Translations under genes and position numbers: made by a program
Origin: Escallonia rubra
Lineage: Eukaryota; Streptophyta; Magnoliopsida; Escalloniales; Escalloniaceae
Direction of reading: 5' to 3'
Assembly (NCBI GenBank): GCA_033065855.1
Contig: JAVXUO010002717.1
Location: forward strand, 764,593-828,592
Length of the DNA: 64,000 nt
Shown here: piece by piece, positions 21,627 to 33,324 of the stretch
How the letters are laid out: each line of letters starts with the position of its first letter
Numbering within the stretch: position 1 is the stretch's first letter
Notes under the pieces: model-generated
The model's input: only the letters and a program-made list of their open reading frames with translations
The model's database searches: none
What the model was told of the DNA's origin: nothing

Positions 21627-22321
21627 TCTTAGTAAGCGAGTTAATTACGTCTACCTTAACTTGTTGGAACACACCCTTTTTGCCCTGCAGAAGCATAGTT
21701 GGGGAATTAGATGATGAGCTGGATGCCAGCCTGGAATTATCAGAGTTGAGAGGCCATCCTCTGAAGCCTGTTATCCACTGAACGAGCTGCATCTTATGAA
21801 CATATGAATATTGCAGGATAGAACTTTAGTTGAGTGGGATTGTCAATCAACAGCTTAAAGCACATCAAGAAACAGAAGCTGTGAGTTTTTGCTCATGAAT
21901 GTATCTGAAAATTCATGATGAAGTTGACGTGCACATGGATAATTGGATGGATGGGGTTATTTTTAAGGCTTAAACACATCCAGTGGACCCACTATGTTTT
22001 ATCCTGTATTTGTAGATCATGAGGTAACATAAGAACGTTTGTTGTGAAAGGGATTTTGAACTATCTGCCATCGAGGTCTGAGGTTACTTATGGTCAAGGT
22101 ATAAGTGGAAATATGCACTTTTTGGTTTGCTCGGTTGCAAAAAGACACCTCTAGTTTTAATTGTTGCAAGTGGCTTCTTGTCTTGCAATTATGTTTACAT
22201 ATTAAAAAAGTTGTCTATAGTGACGGCATGTGATACTCAAGCTCTTGAAAAATGCATTTTTTAAACTCATTAATACAAATAAAGGGCTATAATACCCTTA
22301 TCATCTATCTCTCATTCACGT
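21627..22321 (+). repeat. Duplicated segment carrying the 3' end of LSM8
   Basis: About 695 bases match 34709-35402 in the same orientation, with roughly a dozen differences (about 98% by eye). It holds the end of the last LSM8 intron, the last exon, and about 540 bases of downstream flank. Flanking sequence diverges abruptly at both ends. The intron and non-transcribed flank are kept, so it is a DNA-level copy, not a processed mRNA. Confidence 0.92.
21691..21781 (+). pseudogene. LSM8 last-exon fragment
   Basis: The 91-base last coding exon of LSM8 (ends LKPVIH, stop TGA) is preceded by the intact acceptor CTGCAG. The first four exons are absent, so it is a non-functional gene fragment unless captured by another transcript. 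Confidence 0.88.
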
Positions 22322-22490
22322 ACAAATAAAGCTCATAATGTTGTATATAACCTCCAAAATGTAAGTAAAAACACCACTTGCAATCATAGCAACTTCAAGC
22401 ATTTCATCACACTATAGGATTTATCATTTAGGATTTTACAACTTAACTACCCGGATCATTACTTAAGCTCTAGGTATCACAAGACAGTAA

Positions 22491-22503
22491 TGCTCTGATA
22501 CTA
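22491..22503 (-). other. Primer-binding-site-like sequence next to an LTR start
   Basis: Minus strand TAGTATCAGAGCA is one base off the tRNA-iMet site, and sits four bases from the TGTCACGACCC start at 22508. It marks a minus-strand LTR retrotransposon whose internal region would lie to the left. Confidence 0.55.
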
Positions 22504-22544
22504 TTTATGTCACGACCCACACCCACAGCTGGGCCAGTAAGCTA

Positions 22545-24211
22545 TGTAATGCCCCGAATTTATTTACGGAGCGTTAATGCCGAATACACAGAGATCAGAT
22601 AAAAGCCTATAATTATCAGAAAACTCCAAAATGGTAAATCAAAGCATACACTAATAATTTCCAAAATATACATCAATTCTAACATAGTGGCCCCAAGCCT
22701 TTGTACAATTTAAGTTCTCCGACACGGAGTTTTCCAAAATAAAACCTAAATAATAACAATTTGTCTCAAACATTACACTTAAAATATCAGTACTAGCTCT
22801 GAAACAAAGGTAGCTAACTCTTGATCACTTAGCTAGCCCTTCGATCCCAAAGTCCCACCTACTGATCACCTGAAAGGAGAAACATTAAGGGAATGAGCCA
22901 AATGCCCAATAAGGTTGCTCAAAGGACCAATCAAACGAAAACAAAAAAACAAACATCTGAGAAACGAAATTTCGGTAGCACAAAGGGTCTCAACAGAACG
23001 GATAATCAAACTAGATTTTGAATGTCAAAACATAGCTGAATATAGAGACAGACACTAGGGAACCATTCATAAAGTGGTCACATACGTCATCACTAACATA
23101 TGAGGCCAGTTCAGAAAGTAAGATCGCGATCCCTAGCTTAACTCCCATGAGCTAGCCCACGTTTCAATCCCCGTGGGTAAGTCGGAAATAAGTCACATAC
23201 ACTGTGACATGGCTCATAAAGTTACCAAAACAAAAATCTCAAGATAGCCGTTATCAAATATCGGACATGTCAAACAATCTACAAAGTTCACGAAATAATG
23301 AAAATCATTAATCACTCAAACGAAAGATATCAATATGGCAAATTCTAAGGTCAAACGAGTTTGACGAAAATTGAATTTCACAAGTCATAGCATTGAGAAC
23401 AAGTTATTCATAACAAAGCTCAAAACAAAAGGAGAAGAATAATCACTTAACTCCATTTGAAGAAATTCGGATTTCAAAAAGAAACTAAGAACTTACATGA
23501 GCAATTGGGCCATCGCTGATTTGAATTTTGAAAATAAACCCTTACCTTAGCTAAGCTTTTGAGAAATACAATCCTTAAGCTCCACCTTGGAACTTCCAAA
23601 CTTCCCAAGCCTTCTTCTCTCTCTCTCTCTCTCTCTCGCAAAGGAAGAAGAAATAGAGAACCAAAAAGGCTAGAGAGGAAATAAGAGGACTATTTATATA
23701 GGAAATTTTATTATTATTTTTTTAAGTTTTCATTCGACCGAAAATAGCTTTCATTCGACCGAATCCGACAGAGGTGAAAATGGTTCAAATTTGTTTTTTA
23801 ATTCGACCGAAAATGAGTTTTCATTCGAATTAAATTTTTTGCATTCGACCGAAAACTGGTTTTCATTTGCATTCGAATTAAAACTTTTAATTCGAACGAA
23901 AACTTCAGTAGCTCATTACACACAAAAAAATCTTTTCATTCGACCGAAAACGGGTTTTCATTCGAATTAAAAAATTTAATTCGACCGAAACCTTCAGACT
24001 CTAAAACTCTAAAAATCAAATAGTTTTGATTCGAATGAAACCACTTTCATTTGACCGAAAATTGGTTTTCATTTGAATTAAAACTTTTAATTCGAATGAA
24101 AACTTCAGAAACAATCCGAAACTATTTTCTTAATTTTAACAAAAGACCACAAACTTATTTATTCAAAAATACTAATTTCACACAGAAAAAGAAATTTTTT
24201 GGGATATTACA
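22545..24211 (-). repeat. Tekay-like LTR (probably solo), nested
   Basis: 1667 bases from TGTAATGCCCC to GGGATATTACA. The termini and length are close to those of the Gypsy LTR at 50784-52447. In element orientation a repeat array (24110-23731) precedes TATATAAATA (23700-23691). No primer site or polypurine tract is attached, which suggests a solo LTR. The flanking 5-mers AGCTA and AGTAG do not match, so a target duplication is not confirmed. Confidence 0.65.
23731..24110 (-). promoter_or_regulatory. U3 repeat array, ATTCGACCGAAA / TTCATTCGAATTAAA type
   Basis: About ten ATTCGACCGAAAA or ATTCGAATTAAA units directly upstream, in LTR orientation, of the TATA box at 23700-23691. The cores are partly palindromic (TTCGAA) and recall the TTCGACTGAAA arrays of Copia-1. 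Function is inferred from position. Confidence 0.55.
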
Positions 24212-25008
24212 AGTAGGTCTCCCACCAAGGGCTATGCCAGGCCTTACTCGTTAAAATCGATACAAGATGCAGCGAAGATTGAAACTTTTAGAAACTTTAA
24301 ATCGATTTCATATTCTTATCTTAGTATAATACTTATGTTAGGACTCTTCATAACTCTGAATAGTCAACAATTCAAACTAAACCTACAATTCCACATAAAA
24401 ACTGCTTTTCGAATTTCATTGCAATTTTTATTAAAATAACACCTACTGATACAACTTAGGATCAACTAATGCAGTCTTTAGAAATTCATAGATTTTATCT
24501 TTAAAATTCCAAGCCCTCACTTGTTATCGACCCCTTACTTTTAACCCTAAAATGATAAGTAACGGGTAAGCTTACACATGCTTAGTAACTAAACAGTGAC
24601 CCAACTAGGTGGACCGCAGTATGCCAAAAAATAACCGAGTTAACAAAATACCAACCTTATCGAGAAATTATATTTTAAAGCAGTAATCAAAATTTATTCG
24701 ATAAAGCATGATATAGTAAAGGTAAAACAGCGGTGAGGCATAAAAGTCACTTAGCACAAAAATATCACCATAACACAGTTCTATCCCAACACCAGCTCAA
24801 ACGGTATGCTGTGGTTTAGCGTTTGGTCCCACTGACTTGGACCTGAACTCTCACCTTGGGATAATTATCAGTGTGGAAGTAGGGGCGACCACTAGCGACA
24901 GTGCTCTGCGTTAACATTCTGTCCGGTTGATAAATACCCAGAATTTAACTTTCGCCGTTACATATGTGGCACAACAATCAAATAAGCAAAAACCAACCTT
25001 TTTCTTTA

Positions 25009-26214
25009 AGGCTAATTACGTCCATGTCCCTGAGATTTGGGGGTAATTATACGCGAGGACACAAAGTTTCAAAATGTAACACTTATGTCCGTTGACAAAC
25101 GGAATACAAAAATACTTAACGGTTTTGACAAAAAGATTTGATTGCCCTTGACTTTAAAATAAAATACCCACTCTACCCCTCCCATTTTTCTTTTTTATCT
25201 TTTCTTTTTTTTGTTCTCTCTCCTTTCTCTCTCAAATTCAATCTTCAAATTCAATCTCTCAGATTCAATCCCACGCCACGGCTTCCCCGCACTCCTACCC
25301 CACCTCACCCTGCACCCCCACGCCGGCCCCGCCCCTGCTCTTCCCCCCCACGTCGCCGTTGTCCCTCCTTCCCCACCATGTCGCAAGACCTCTTTCTGCA
25401 GCAAGACACCGCGAATCGCCTATCTCTCTCTCTCTCTCTCTCTCATGCCATAACTCGGAATCACGGTAGGATGCCTTTCTTGGGTTGTTGAATTGATTGT
25501 GGGTTTTGGTTGGGGAAGAAAGAAGTGGGTTATGGCAGTGGTGCAGGGTGGTGGGTAATGGCGGTGGTGCCGAGTAGTTGGCTCACGGAAGTTGGGATGG
25601 TGGTTCGCAATGGTGTGTAGGTTTGGTGGGGGGTGGCTACGGGGTGGGGGAAGGTGGCGCAGGGATGTGATTACAATATGTGGTGTTTGTGGTTGTGTGA
25701 ATCTTTCTATTTTCTCGGATGGTGGGGCAAGGGGGACTGCCGACGGCGTGGGTTTGCCAAGGCGCTTGCCAGAGGCCTCTCGGCAGCTTGGGTTTGCCAA
25801 GGGGCTTGCCGGCGTTGTGGGGTGGTTCTGCCGGATGGTGGGGCGAGGGGGGCTGCTGGCAGCGTGGGGCGGGGGAAAGGGGCTGCTGGCAGCGTGGGGC
25901 GGCGGAGGGGGGCTGCAGGCGGTGATTTCAGATCTAGGGTTTAAATTGTGGAGAGAGAAAATTAGGATATCAAATTAGGGTTTGATATCCTAATTTGAAA
26001 ATTATAAAAATTATTCACGATATACTGTACAGGGGTAGTATTGCCATTTTCAAAATACGTAATGACGAAAATTACACTTTTTGGACGGAATCCTGACGGT
26101 TGGATAGAAGTGTTACTTTTTTTAACGTTTTTGGTCACATATGTTACATTTTGAAACTTTGTGTCATCGCGTGTAATTATCCCCAAACCTCAGAGACATG
26201 GATGTAATTAGCCA
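25009..26214. mobile_element. Mutator-like TIR element A (1.2 kb)
   Basis: Terminal inverted repeats of about 100 bases: GGCTAATTACGTCCATG at the left, and GGCTAATTACATCCATG from the right end on the other strand. A 9-bp target duplication TTTTCTTTA lies at 25000-25008 and 26215-26223, as expected for Mutator-like elements. The interior is GC-rich, with TC runs and short repeats (CAGCGTGGGGCGG twice near 25860-25900), and carries no transposase. It is related to element B at 28631-29804. Confidence 0.85.
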
Positions 26215-26223
26215 TTTTCTTTA

Positions 26224-27473
26224 TCGTAAACACAATAATCAATAATTGATGGTCAAACCATCCTACTTCATTTCACTCTTTTTCCAAGACACTTCATACC
26301 TAAACATCTCAATCCAAGAACTAGTCGCACTTGCACTAAGCATTTTAAATCTAAATTTCACAACAATCACTATCAAAACATTGTTTACATGGCGATCAGG
26401 CTTTTAACGAGGTATAAGTGTCGCTAAAAGTAGTTTATACTCGATAAATAGTTCGTTCACTTGAGAAATAGATAAAGTTACTAAAATAGTCTATTTCTGG
26501 CAAACATTGATTTTTCAAACATAAATAATGTATATGCTTTATATAAAAACACTGGATGGATCAAAGGTCACTTAAACCGCTAGCCGAATCCGGAGTTTTT
26601 CCTTTGAATCTGACCTCAATCGCCTTCTACCAAATCTTGGTGCGGATTTTCCAATAGTTTGTTTCGATACTCGGTTTGACATCAAAAATAAAAAATAACA
26701 ATTTGTCCGAATAGAAAATTGATTTTTTTGGCCTGAAGACAATCTCAAACAAACTCAACTTCTTCTACGAACTGTAGATCCCGAAAAGATTGATGATTTA
26801 TGCTTTTAATCTCCTAAATCAAATTTCAAATGAGAAGTTAAGGCTAGTTGAAAACTAGAAAGAAATTCTTTCTGATTTTAGAAAAAACGTTATTTTGGAC
26901 CTGAATAAAACCTTAAATGGATTCGAAATATTCTACAAAATTGTAGATATAAAAAAGATATGTGATTTTGGCTTTTGAATCGCCTAAATCGGGCATTGTA
27001 TGAGCATGTTAGAGTCAGACAAATGAAAACTGCTGACTAAAAAAAACCCAATTTTGAGGATAAAGACAATCTCAAATGGATTCTAATTCCTCTATAAAGT
27101 TGCCGATCTTGAAAAAAATACACGATTTAGACTTTTGAATCACTTAAATCAGGTATTGTATTAGTAAATTATGGTTGTCAAAATTTAGGTGTATGCTCAA
27201 TTTGAGAATTTGAGATTTTTGAGCTAGCCACCCTTTCTCCTGGGGGTTTTCCTCCTTCATTTCTCTCACTTTCTTTCTCTCTCTTTTAATCTTTAATTGA
27301 AAGAAACGGAGATCGTGCATTCTAATATGGAGAACGTGTAACAGCAGAGGTGGGATGACTGGGCTTTCTACACCTATTTAAATCAAAACCTTAAAGTTGT
27401 AATTTACCAAAAGGCTCTTCCGACTTTTGGTACTCTTCAAAGTTCACTCAAAACTTAATGAAACTATGAAAAG

Positions 27474-27539
<66 letters not shown>

Positions 27540-28046
27540 CACACACACATAAACTACAAACTAACTTACGAGAAAATCTTACGAGGTGTTACACGGTCGC
27601 TCGATGGTTATTTACTCTTGAGGACTCTCGAGTTCGAACATGAGAAGATGTGGCGTGAGAATTTATGAACCAATACTAGTAATAACGCTAATCTCGGCAT
27701 CACTCGGAGAGGCTAGAAGACTGTAAAGTAAGAGCCCGCGTAATCTATATATGTGTTCATTACCAGATGGAGGAACAAGGACCGCTTAGATTGTTAACTG
27801 CCCTTCGGAGGAAGAACCTGTGAACATTAACAAACGAAGTCCTACCAGTATATCGTGACTAGATCTTTGGTCACTACCACACCACATTTAAGGCGTTGTG
27901 GGTTCTCTCAATCAAATTGAGGATGTCATTAACAACAGAATAACGACCAAAGGTACGAAACCAGGGGATACAAGACTGGTTCACAGACAATAATATTAAT
28001 GTGATGAGATCTCGAGAGGTGGTTTCATGGGAGCCAACCACCACTT
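26224..28046. other. A/T-rich repeat DNA with a (TA)n-(AC)n microsatellite
   Basis: No gene seen. It contains a (TA)n tract (about 27475-27528) followed by (AC)n (about 27530-27549), next to the putative LTR end at 27593. A degenerate tRNA-type promoter-like stretch lies near 27595-27645; see rejected items. Confidence 0.5.
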
Positions 28047-28301
28047 ATTTTGAAACTTATTTACCCGCATACCACACTTTTAGAAATCGCAGTTTACAAC
28101 CACGACTTTAAACAAAAAACGTAATGCGCTGTTTTTTCCCCTTACAATTTCTTCTTTTGTTGAGTTTTCTTAAAATTTGAGAAATGATGCAGAAAATGAA
28201 AACGTGGTTCTAAATGACGTTTTATTCCTTAAAGTTGTGGTTCTAAATCGCGATTTTCAAAAGTGTGGTATGCGGATAAATAAGTTTCAAAATGGTGTAA
28301 A
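28047..28301. mobile_element. Small TIR element (MITE-like, about 255 bp)
   Basis: The first about 75 bases (TTTTGAAACTTATTTACCCG) pair with the inverted last about 75 bases (TTTTGAAACTTATTTATCCG from the other strand). Both arms contain GCATACCACACTTTT. No coding capacity and no clear target duplication. Confidence 0.6.
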
Positions 28302-28346
28302 TAAGTAATTAAGTATTAAAATGGTAATATTTAGGGGAAAAAACTT

Positions 28347-28510
28347 ATGATACCATGTTAAAGTTACTAGTTACTTTAAAAGCTTATCTCATAAAATAAA
28401 GGGTCACATAGGGAATCGGTCCATGGTATCATGATTTCGTTGAGTTCCAAATTTCTGATGGCTTGATGAAATAGATTTTTGGGGCCTAGCGTCTGTTAAT
28501 GTATCTCACA
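28347..28510 (+). repeat. Dispersed repeat, copy 1
   Basis: Contains GATACCATGTTAAAGTT, AGGGTCACATAGGGAATCGG and TTTCTGATGGCTTGATGAAA. A diverged copy in the same orientation lies at about 32010-32170. Element type not recognised. Confidence 0.6.
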
Positions 28511-28630
28511 ACAGCCTATGAAGCATGGGTGCTTAAAAATAGGTGAAGCATCGGCATCGGGAACCTATCGGGTGAGGGTGCCACTCGGGTGTGTGTCCGG
28601 CATTTTCGTTTTGTTTTGTTAATTTTTTCA

Positions 28631-29804
28631 AGGGCTAATTATAGCAGTGTCCCTGAGGTTATGGTGTAATTACAGGCGTATCTATTAATTTGAACAAATT
28701 ACACTTATATTTGTTGACCAAACGGAATCTTAAAAATCCTAACGATTTTAAGAAAATGACTTTAGTGCCCTTGACTTAAAAGGTTAATTTCTTTCATATG
28801 CCATTACTTCATCTCCCCTTCTTTCTTTTCCGTTTTTTTTGTTCCTCATAAACTTGGTAATTTCTGATTCAATTCCAGATCTACCCATAACAGCAAAAAA
28901 AATAGCTCAAACTTGGCAGGTGAATTTCAAAATCATCTTTGTGAAATTGTGTTACTTTGTTCGGCGAAGAACAGAAGGAGACTGTCGGCGGGGAAGGGGA
29001 CTGCCCGCTCCCCGCCGCCGGCTGACTCGCTGGAGAAACGAAGGGAGAGAGCAGATAAATCCGACAGTCGGTCAGACAGCGGGTACACTGCAGGCGATTG
29101 CAAATATCACAGTGAGACAATTGCAAATTACAATCAGTTCAAATTACGATCTCACGGAGCATCTTAGAAGGGCAAGGTGAAATTTGGGAGAGAGGGAGAC
29201 GACGGGTACGCTGCTGGCGGCATGGAGCGATGGAGCTAGATTTCTCTCGGATGGTCGACGACGGGTGGATCTGATTGATTAGGCCACGATGGGGGGCTAC
29301 AGTGGCGGGGGGGGGGGGGGGTGTAAAATGGGTTGATTTTGTGGCGACAGAACTAGATTTCTCTCGCAGGACGTCAACTTCGCGTCGACGGTACAACCGT
29401 GACTCGCTCGGCCACGACGACAGCTTCACCGGCCATCAGCACTAACGAGGTTGGGTGAGGCAGGGGCTGAACGCGGGATTGGGGGGGGGGGGGGGCGACG
29501 GCGGGGTAGTGTGATTCTAAACCCTAATTTGCAAATTAGGGTTCAAAACCCTAATTTTTAGATTGGGCCTTGAAGTAAAAAATTATTCAATAATCAATAT
29601 ATACAGTACAATGGCAGTATTGCTATTTTTAAAATACATAATGATGACATCAGGAAAAAAATATATTTTTTGAACGGAATCCTGACGGATGGATATAAGT
29701 GTTACCTTTATAACGTTTTTTGTCACGGTGTGTTATATTTTGAAACTTAATGTCCTGATTGTAATTATACCATAAGCTCAAGGACATTGATGTAATTAGC
29801 CCTT
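28631..29804. mobile_element. Mutator-like TIR element B (1.17 kb)
   Basis: The terminal inverted repeats AGGGCTAATTATAGCAG and AGGGCTAATTACATCAA belong to the same family as element A. Both contain an ACGGAATCCTGACGG motif inside the right arm. The interior is GC-rich, with two long G runs (about 29310-29322 and 29480-29494) and AAACCCTAATTTG inverted motifs near 29518-29560 also seen in element A. No transposase and no clear target duplication. Confidence 0.75.
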
Positions 29805-29893
29805 AAATAACGGGTGCAGGTTCGGACATGATATGGATCGGGTGTGTTTCGATGCTTATGAGGTGAAAACATTTTTAAGGGTTAAACCATAAA

Positions 29894-30256
29894 GGGAAAA
29901 GTGCATAAACCACCTTCGTGGTTTGAGTTAGTTGCAAAAAGACCCCTTCAGTTTCAAAAGTTGCAAGAAGACACCTGAGGTTAAAAATGTGTTGCATCCG
30001 TCAAAAAACCCGTCTCTTTTAACAGCATTTGGGGTAAACGCGCCTAAATGGCAAGTAGCATTGCCAAATACTCATTGGAAACCAGTTTTTGCCCTTGGAT
30101 AGATCTCTTTATATACAGGGGTAGTTTAGGCAATTCATTGATAAAATTGGGTTTTTGACGGATGTAACACATTTTTAACTTCAGGTGTCTTCTTGCAACT
30201 GAAGGGGTCTTTTTGCAACTGACCCAAACCATGAGGGTGGTTTATGCACTTTTCTC
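29894..30256. mobile_element. Mutator-like MITE (363 bp) with perfect 9-bp target duplication
   Basis: Nearly fully foldback: GGGAAAAGTGCATAAACCAC at the left and GAGAAAAGTGCATAAACCAC from the right. The arms of about 120 bases include TTGCAAAAAGACCCCTTCAG. The target duplication AACCATAAA is perfect at 29885-29893 and 30257-30265. Confidence 0.88.
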
Positions 30257-30339
30257 AACCATAAAACTTCTTAGAACAGAAGTATTGGGCGTCAAAACAT
30301 AAACAACAAAACTCATACTTACATAATAATCGGGCAGAT

Positions 30340-30545
30340 CTTCACATGTGAAGAGCGGAGAGAGAGAGATAGAGAGAGTCCGGCGGCGGCATAGCACGAC
30401 CTAACCACCCGCGACCACCAGCGACGACGGGCCCTTACCTCCGGCAAGTTTGTGAAGAGGGGAGAGACTGTGAGAGAGAGAGAGCAGTGGCGGCAGTAGC
30501 TCGAGCGTGACCAATCGCGACCACCGGCGACGACCTCCGGCAGCA
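30340..30545. repeat. Imperfect tandem pair, GA-rich plus CGACCACC blocks
   Basis: Two units of about 100-110 bases, each with GTGAAGAG, a GAGAGA run, GGCGGC, CGCGACCACC and ACCTCCGGCA. Confidence 0.5.
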
Positions 30546-30912
30546 CTTTTCGAAAGGTGTCTTCTCTCTCTTTGCTCTACGCCTCTACCTTCTGTCTTCC
30601 TCTCTCTTTGCTTTCCTTCTTCTGCCTTAGTACTTCATGTTGTAATCTATTTGTGGGCCAATTTTTTCTGTTCTAACTTGGAGTTGTAGCTATGAATGAA
30701 AACCAATTTCCTCCACCTCTACCTCCACCTCCACCTCCACCCAATCACGTTTCAGTGTTTCACTGGTTCATGTTTCAGTTAAAACCAATGTTTTTCTTTT
30801 TCATCTGGAGCAGTTTTACTGTTCTATGTTTTTGAGGCTGTGTGTTAACTGTTATTTTAATATCTCCTTTTATAGACTTTTGATTTTAATGTCAAATATG
30901 TCAAACGCCTAA

Positions 30913-31472
30913 TTTGTTGACGATGAGACAAAACCAGTATGGAAGTATGCGACTAGGCTTGAAAAAGATGGTAAAGGGGGTGGAAATGTTAGATGACAGT
31001 GTCGTATTTGAGTTCTATGAAGTCCGGTCCCTGTTTTAAGTATTTGAGTTGTATTAAGATTCAAATGGTCCCTATATACTAAAATTTCCCAAAAGTGCGG
31101 CACTCATATTGTATCAGCACCCGCACCCGTGTCCGTGCTTCATAGTGTGGTAGAGAGTCATGGCTGCAAAAGCAGCTCCTTAATGGTTCACATTTGTTGA
31201 CGATGAGACAAAACCAGTATGGAAGTATGGGACTAGGCTTGAAAAAGATGGTAAAGGGGGTGGAAATGTTAGATGACAGTGCCGTATTTGAGTTCTATGA
31301 AATCCGGTCCCTGTTTTAACTATTTGAGTTGTATTAAGATTCAAATGGTCCCTATATACTAAAATTTCCCAAAAGTGCAGCACTCATATTGTATCAGCAC
31401 CCGCACCCGTGTCCGTGCTTCATAGTGTGGTAGAGAGTCATGGCTGCAAAAGCAGCTCCTTAATGGTTCACA
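30913..31472 (+). repeat. 280-bp perfect-period tandem duplication
   Basis: Copy 1 is 30913-31192 and copy 2 is 31193-31472, head to tail with no spacer. They differ at about five positions. No coding content was recognised. Confidence 0.93.
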
Positions 31473-33324
31473 GGGGATGTGGGTGGGTAGTGGTCACGTG
31501 CTCGCTTAGGTGGGATCAGTGGTGGTTACGGTGAGGGGGAAGGTAGCAGGTAGAGACCCCAAAGATTCGGGTAGAATTGATAGTTTGCCTAAAGTTATTT
31601 TTTTTGTTTTTGTCTTTTGAATATGGAGCTTTCTAGATAGTTTGAATCGCTTTACAAGATTAAGCTACAACATAAATCACATCAAATGTATATAGATACG
31701 AAAAAGAAGGTTTCAAAGTGACATGAATTTATGACTGAGCGAGCATAGAAGTGCTAAAAAATACATTAAAGTTTTCAGTTACTCTAAAAGCTTAAGCTGT
31801 CAGAGAATGGGCAGAACAAAGTATATAGTGTTGTAATACTCCCCGTCACGCGCAAGCCCCTCATTGTACGTGGAGAGACAGTTCAAAGAGAAACTAGTCA
31901 AGGTGCACCACCTGCAAGTGCACAAACGGATGGAATGCAAATTTCACTATTTTAAAGGTGGTACGATATGTGCAATTGGGAAGAATCGGACCCAAGACCT
32001 AGCGCAACAAGAGCTATGATACCATGTTAAAGTTGTCAAAAGCTTATCTAACGAAGTGAAGGGTCACATAGGGAATCGGTCCGTAATAGTAGTATTTGGT
32101 TTAGTTTCAAATTTCTGCTGGCTTGATGAAACAGATCTTGGGGCCTGGAGTCTGTTTGTGTATCTCACAGCAGTAGTGTCTCTGTGTGCACGCACACATG
32201 CTTTCACCTATATACCATAATCGAGTAATATTAGCTAACCGTTAATACATTTTAACTGAGCACTCTTATTTGGAAAGCTCATGATGTTGCTATACTTGTT
32301 TGTGTGCAGCAAGTTTGCAGCAAGTTAGATGATCTCTCCTTGTGCTTTAGAAAGTGCTTATAGAGAAATGTTCTCAACTCAAGTCTTTTAAGCCTTCATC
32401 GAATTAGTTGGGGTTTGCTATATAAATCCTATTCCTCAACTTTCATCTTTCCAAGCACATGTCTCTTATAAACAATCTTTTGAGGAATCAAAATGACAAA
32501 AGTATGTTAATCTTGCTATGGATGCGTTGTTCTGCTATGCTACACGGACCTTCACTTTGGCGTGAAGGGGCGGTCTCGACTCGACCTTGCCACCTTGGCA
32601 CCAGTATGGTATCCGTGTCAGAGTCGTCGTTTACAAATAATGGACGGTATAAATTTTGGCAACACTTTTTCCCCCGGATCTGTTGCCGGGACACGCCATG
32701 TGGGCAATTGCGTTGGAAGAAGACTGTGGAATAAGAAGATGAAGGGAGGGAGGTAGGGAGGGAGCACTTGGATCTTGTTATTGGGTCTTGTTTCTTGTTT
32801 CTTTCTTTTGGGATAAATATCATTTATAAACCCAAATTTCATACAAATAGAAAATATATCCCAAAATAAGTACAAGTCTTCAGTGTAACCCATATAAATT
32901 ACATGTATACCCCTAATATTCACACTCAATCTAGAAGTTCAGACATCTTCCTGTGTCCGTGTCCTTATCTGGGTCCCTGTATCCTTAAATTTCAAAATAG
33001 GCGAGTCTGAACTCAGACACGTTTGTGACATACGGTCTGTCTTTGTTGTTTCTCCTTTGTTGATGCCACCTCTTTAAGAATGTCTAGAAACCTATACCAT
33101 TATTCTTTTTGGATCCGATATTATCCTTGGCTATCTAATTTTAGCGACTGCTAAATTCCTTTTGACATATACTTTGACTGGTTGTATACTCTTTGACTAG
33201 TTCTGCTCATGACTTTATATCGTTTGGAAATCGCTATAACTTTCTGATTTTCCTGTTGAAGACATTGTAGGAGTATCAAGGCAAATTAAAGTTGGCCCAC
33301 AAGTTGCATTGACATTGACAAAAG
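31473..33324 (+). other. Upstream flank of LSM8; dispersed repeat copy 2 inside
   Basis: No gene seen. Positions 32010-32170 repeat 28347-28510 with divergence. The LSM8 promoter and any non-coding first exon must lie here or further left, but I could not place a start. Confidence 0.45.

Larger units (their letters stand above)
22508..27593 (-). repeat. Probable long LTR of a Gypsy-type element, with nested insertions
   Basis: Begins TGTCACGACCCACACCC beside a primer-like site and may end at GAGGTGTTACA (27593). The sequences on either side of the inner LTR (22544 and 24212) appear to continue one another. Removing the inner LTR and the Mutator-like element (25009-26214) leaves about 2.2 kb. 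No second LTR or coding region was found in the window, so the right boundary is uncertain. Confidence 0.42.

Noticed and set aside
25138..25978. Overlapping long frames in Mutator-like element A
   Set aside because: Open in several frames on both strands because of GC bias; no domain recognised, so not called as genes.
27595..27680. tRNA-derived SINE head (A/B box-like text, GAGTTCGAAC)
   Set aside because: The A box match is poor and no tail or target duplication was found.
30909..31383. Paired 64-67 codon minus-strand frames
   Set aside because: They are the same non-coding text repeated by the 280-bp duplication.
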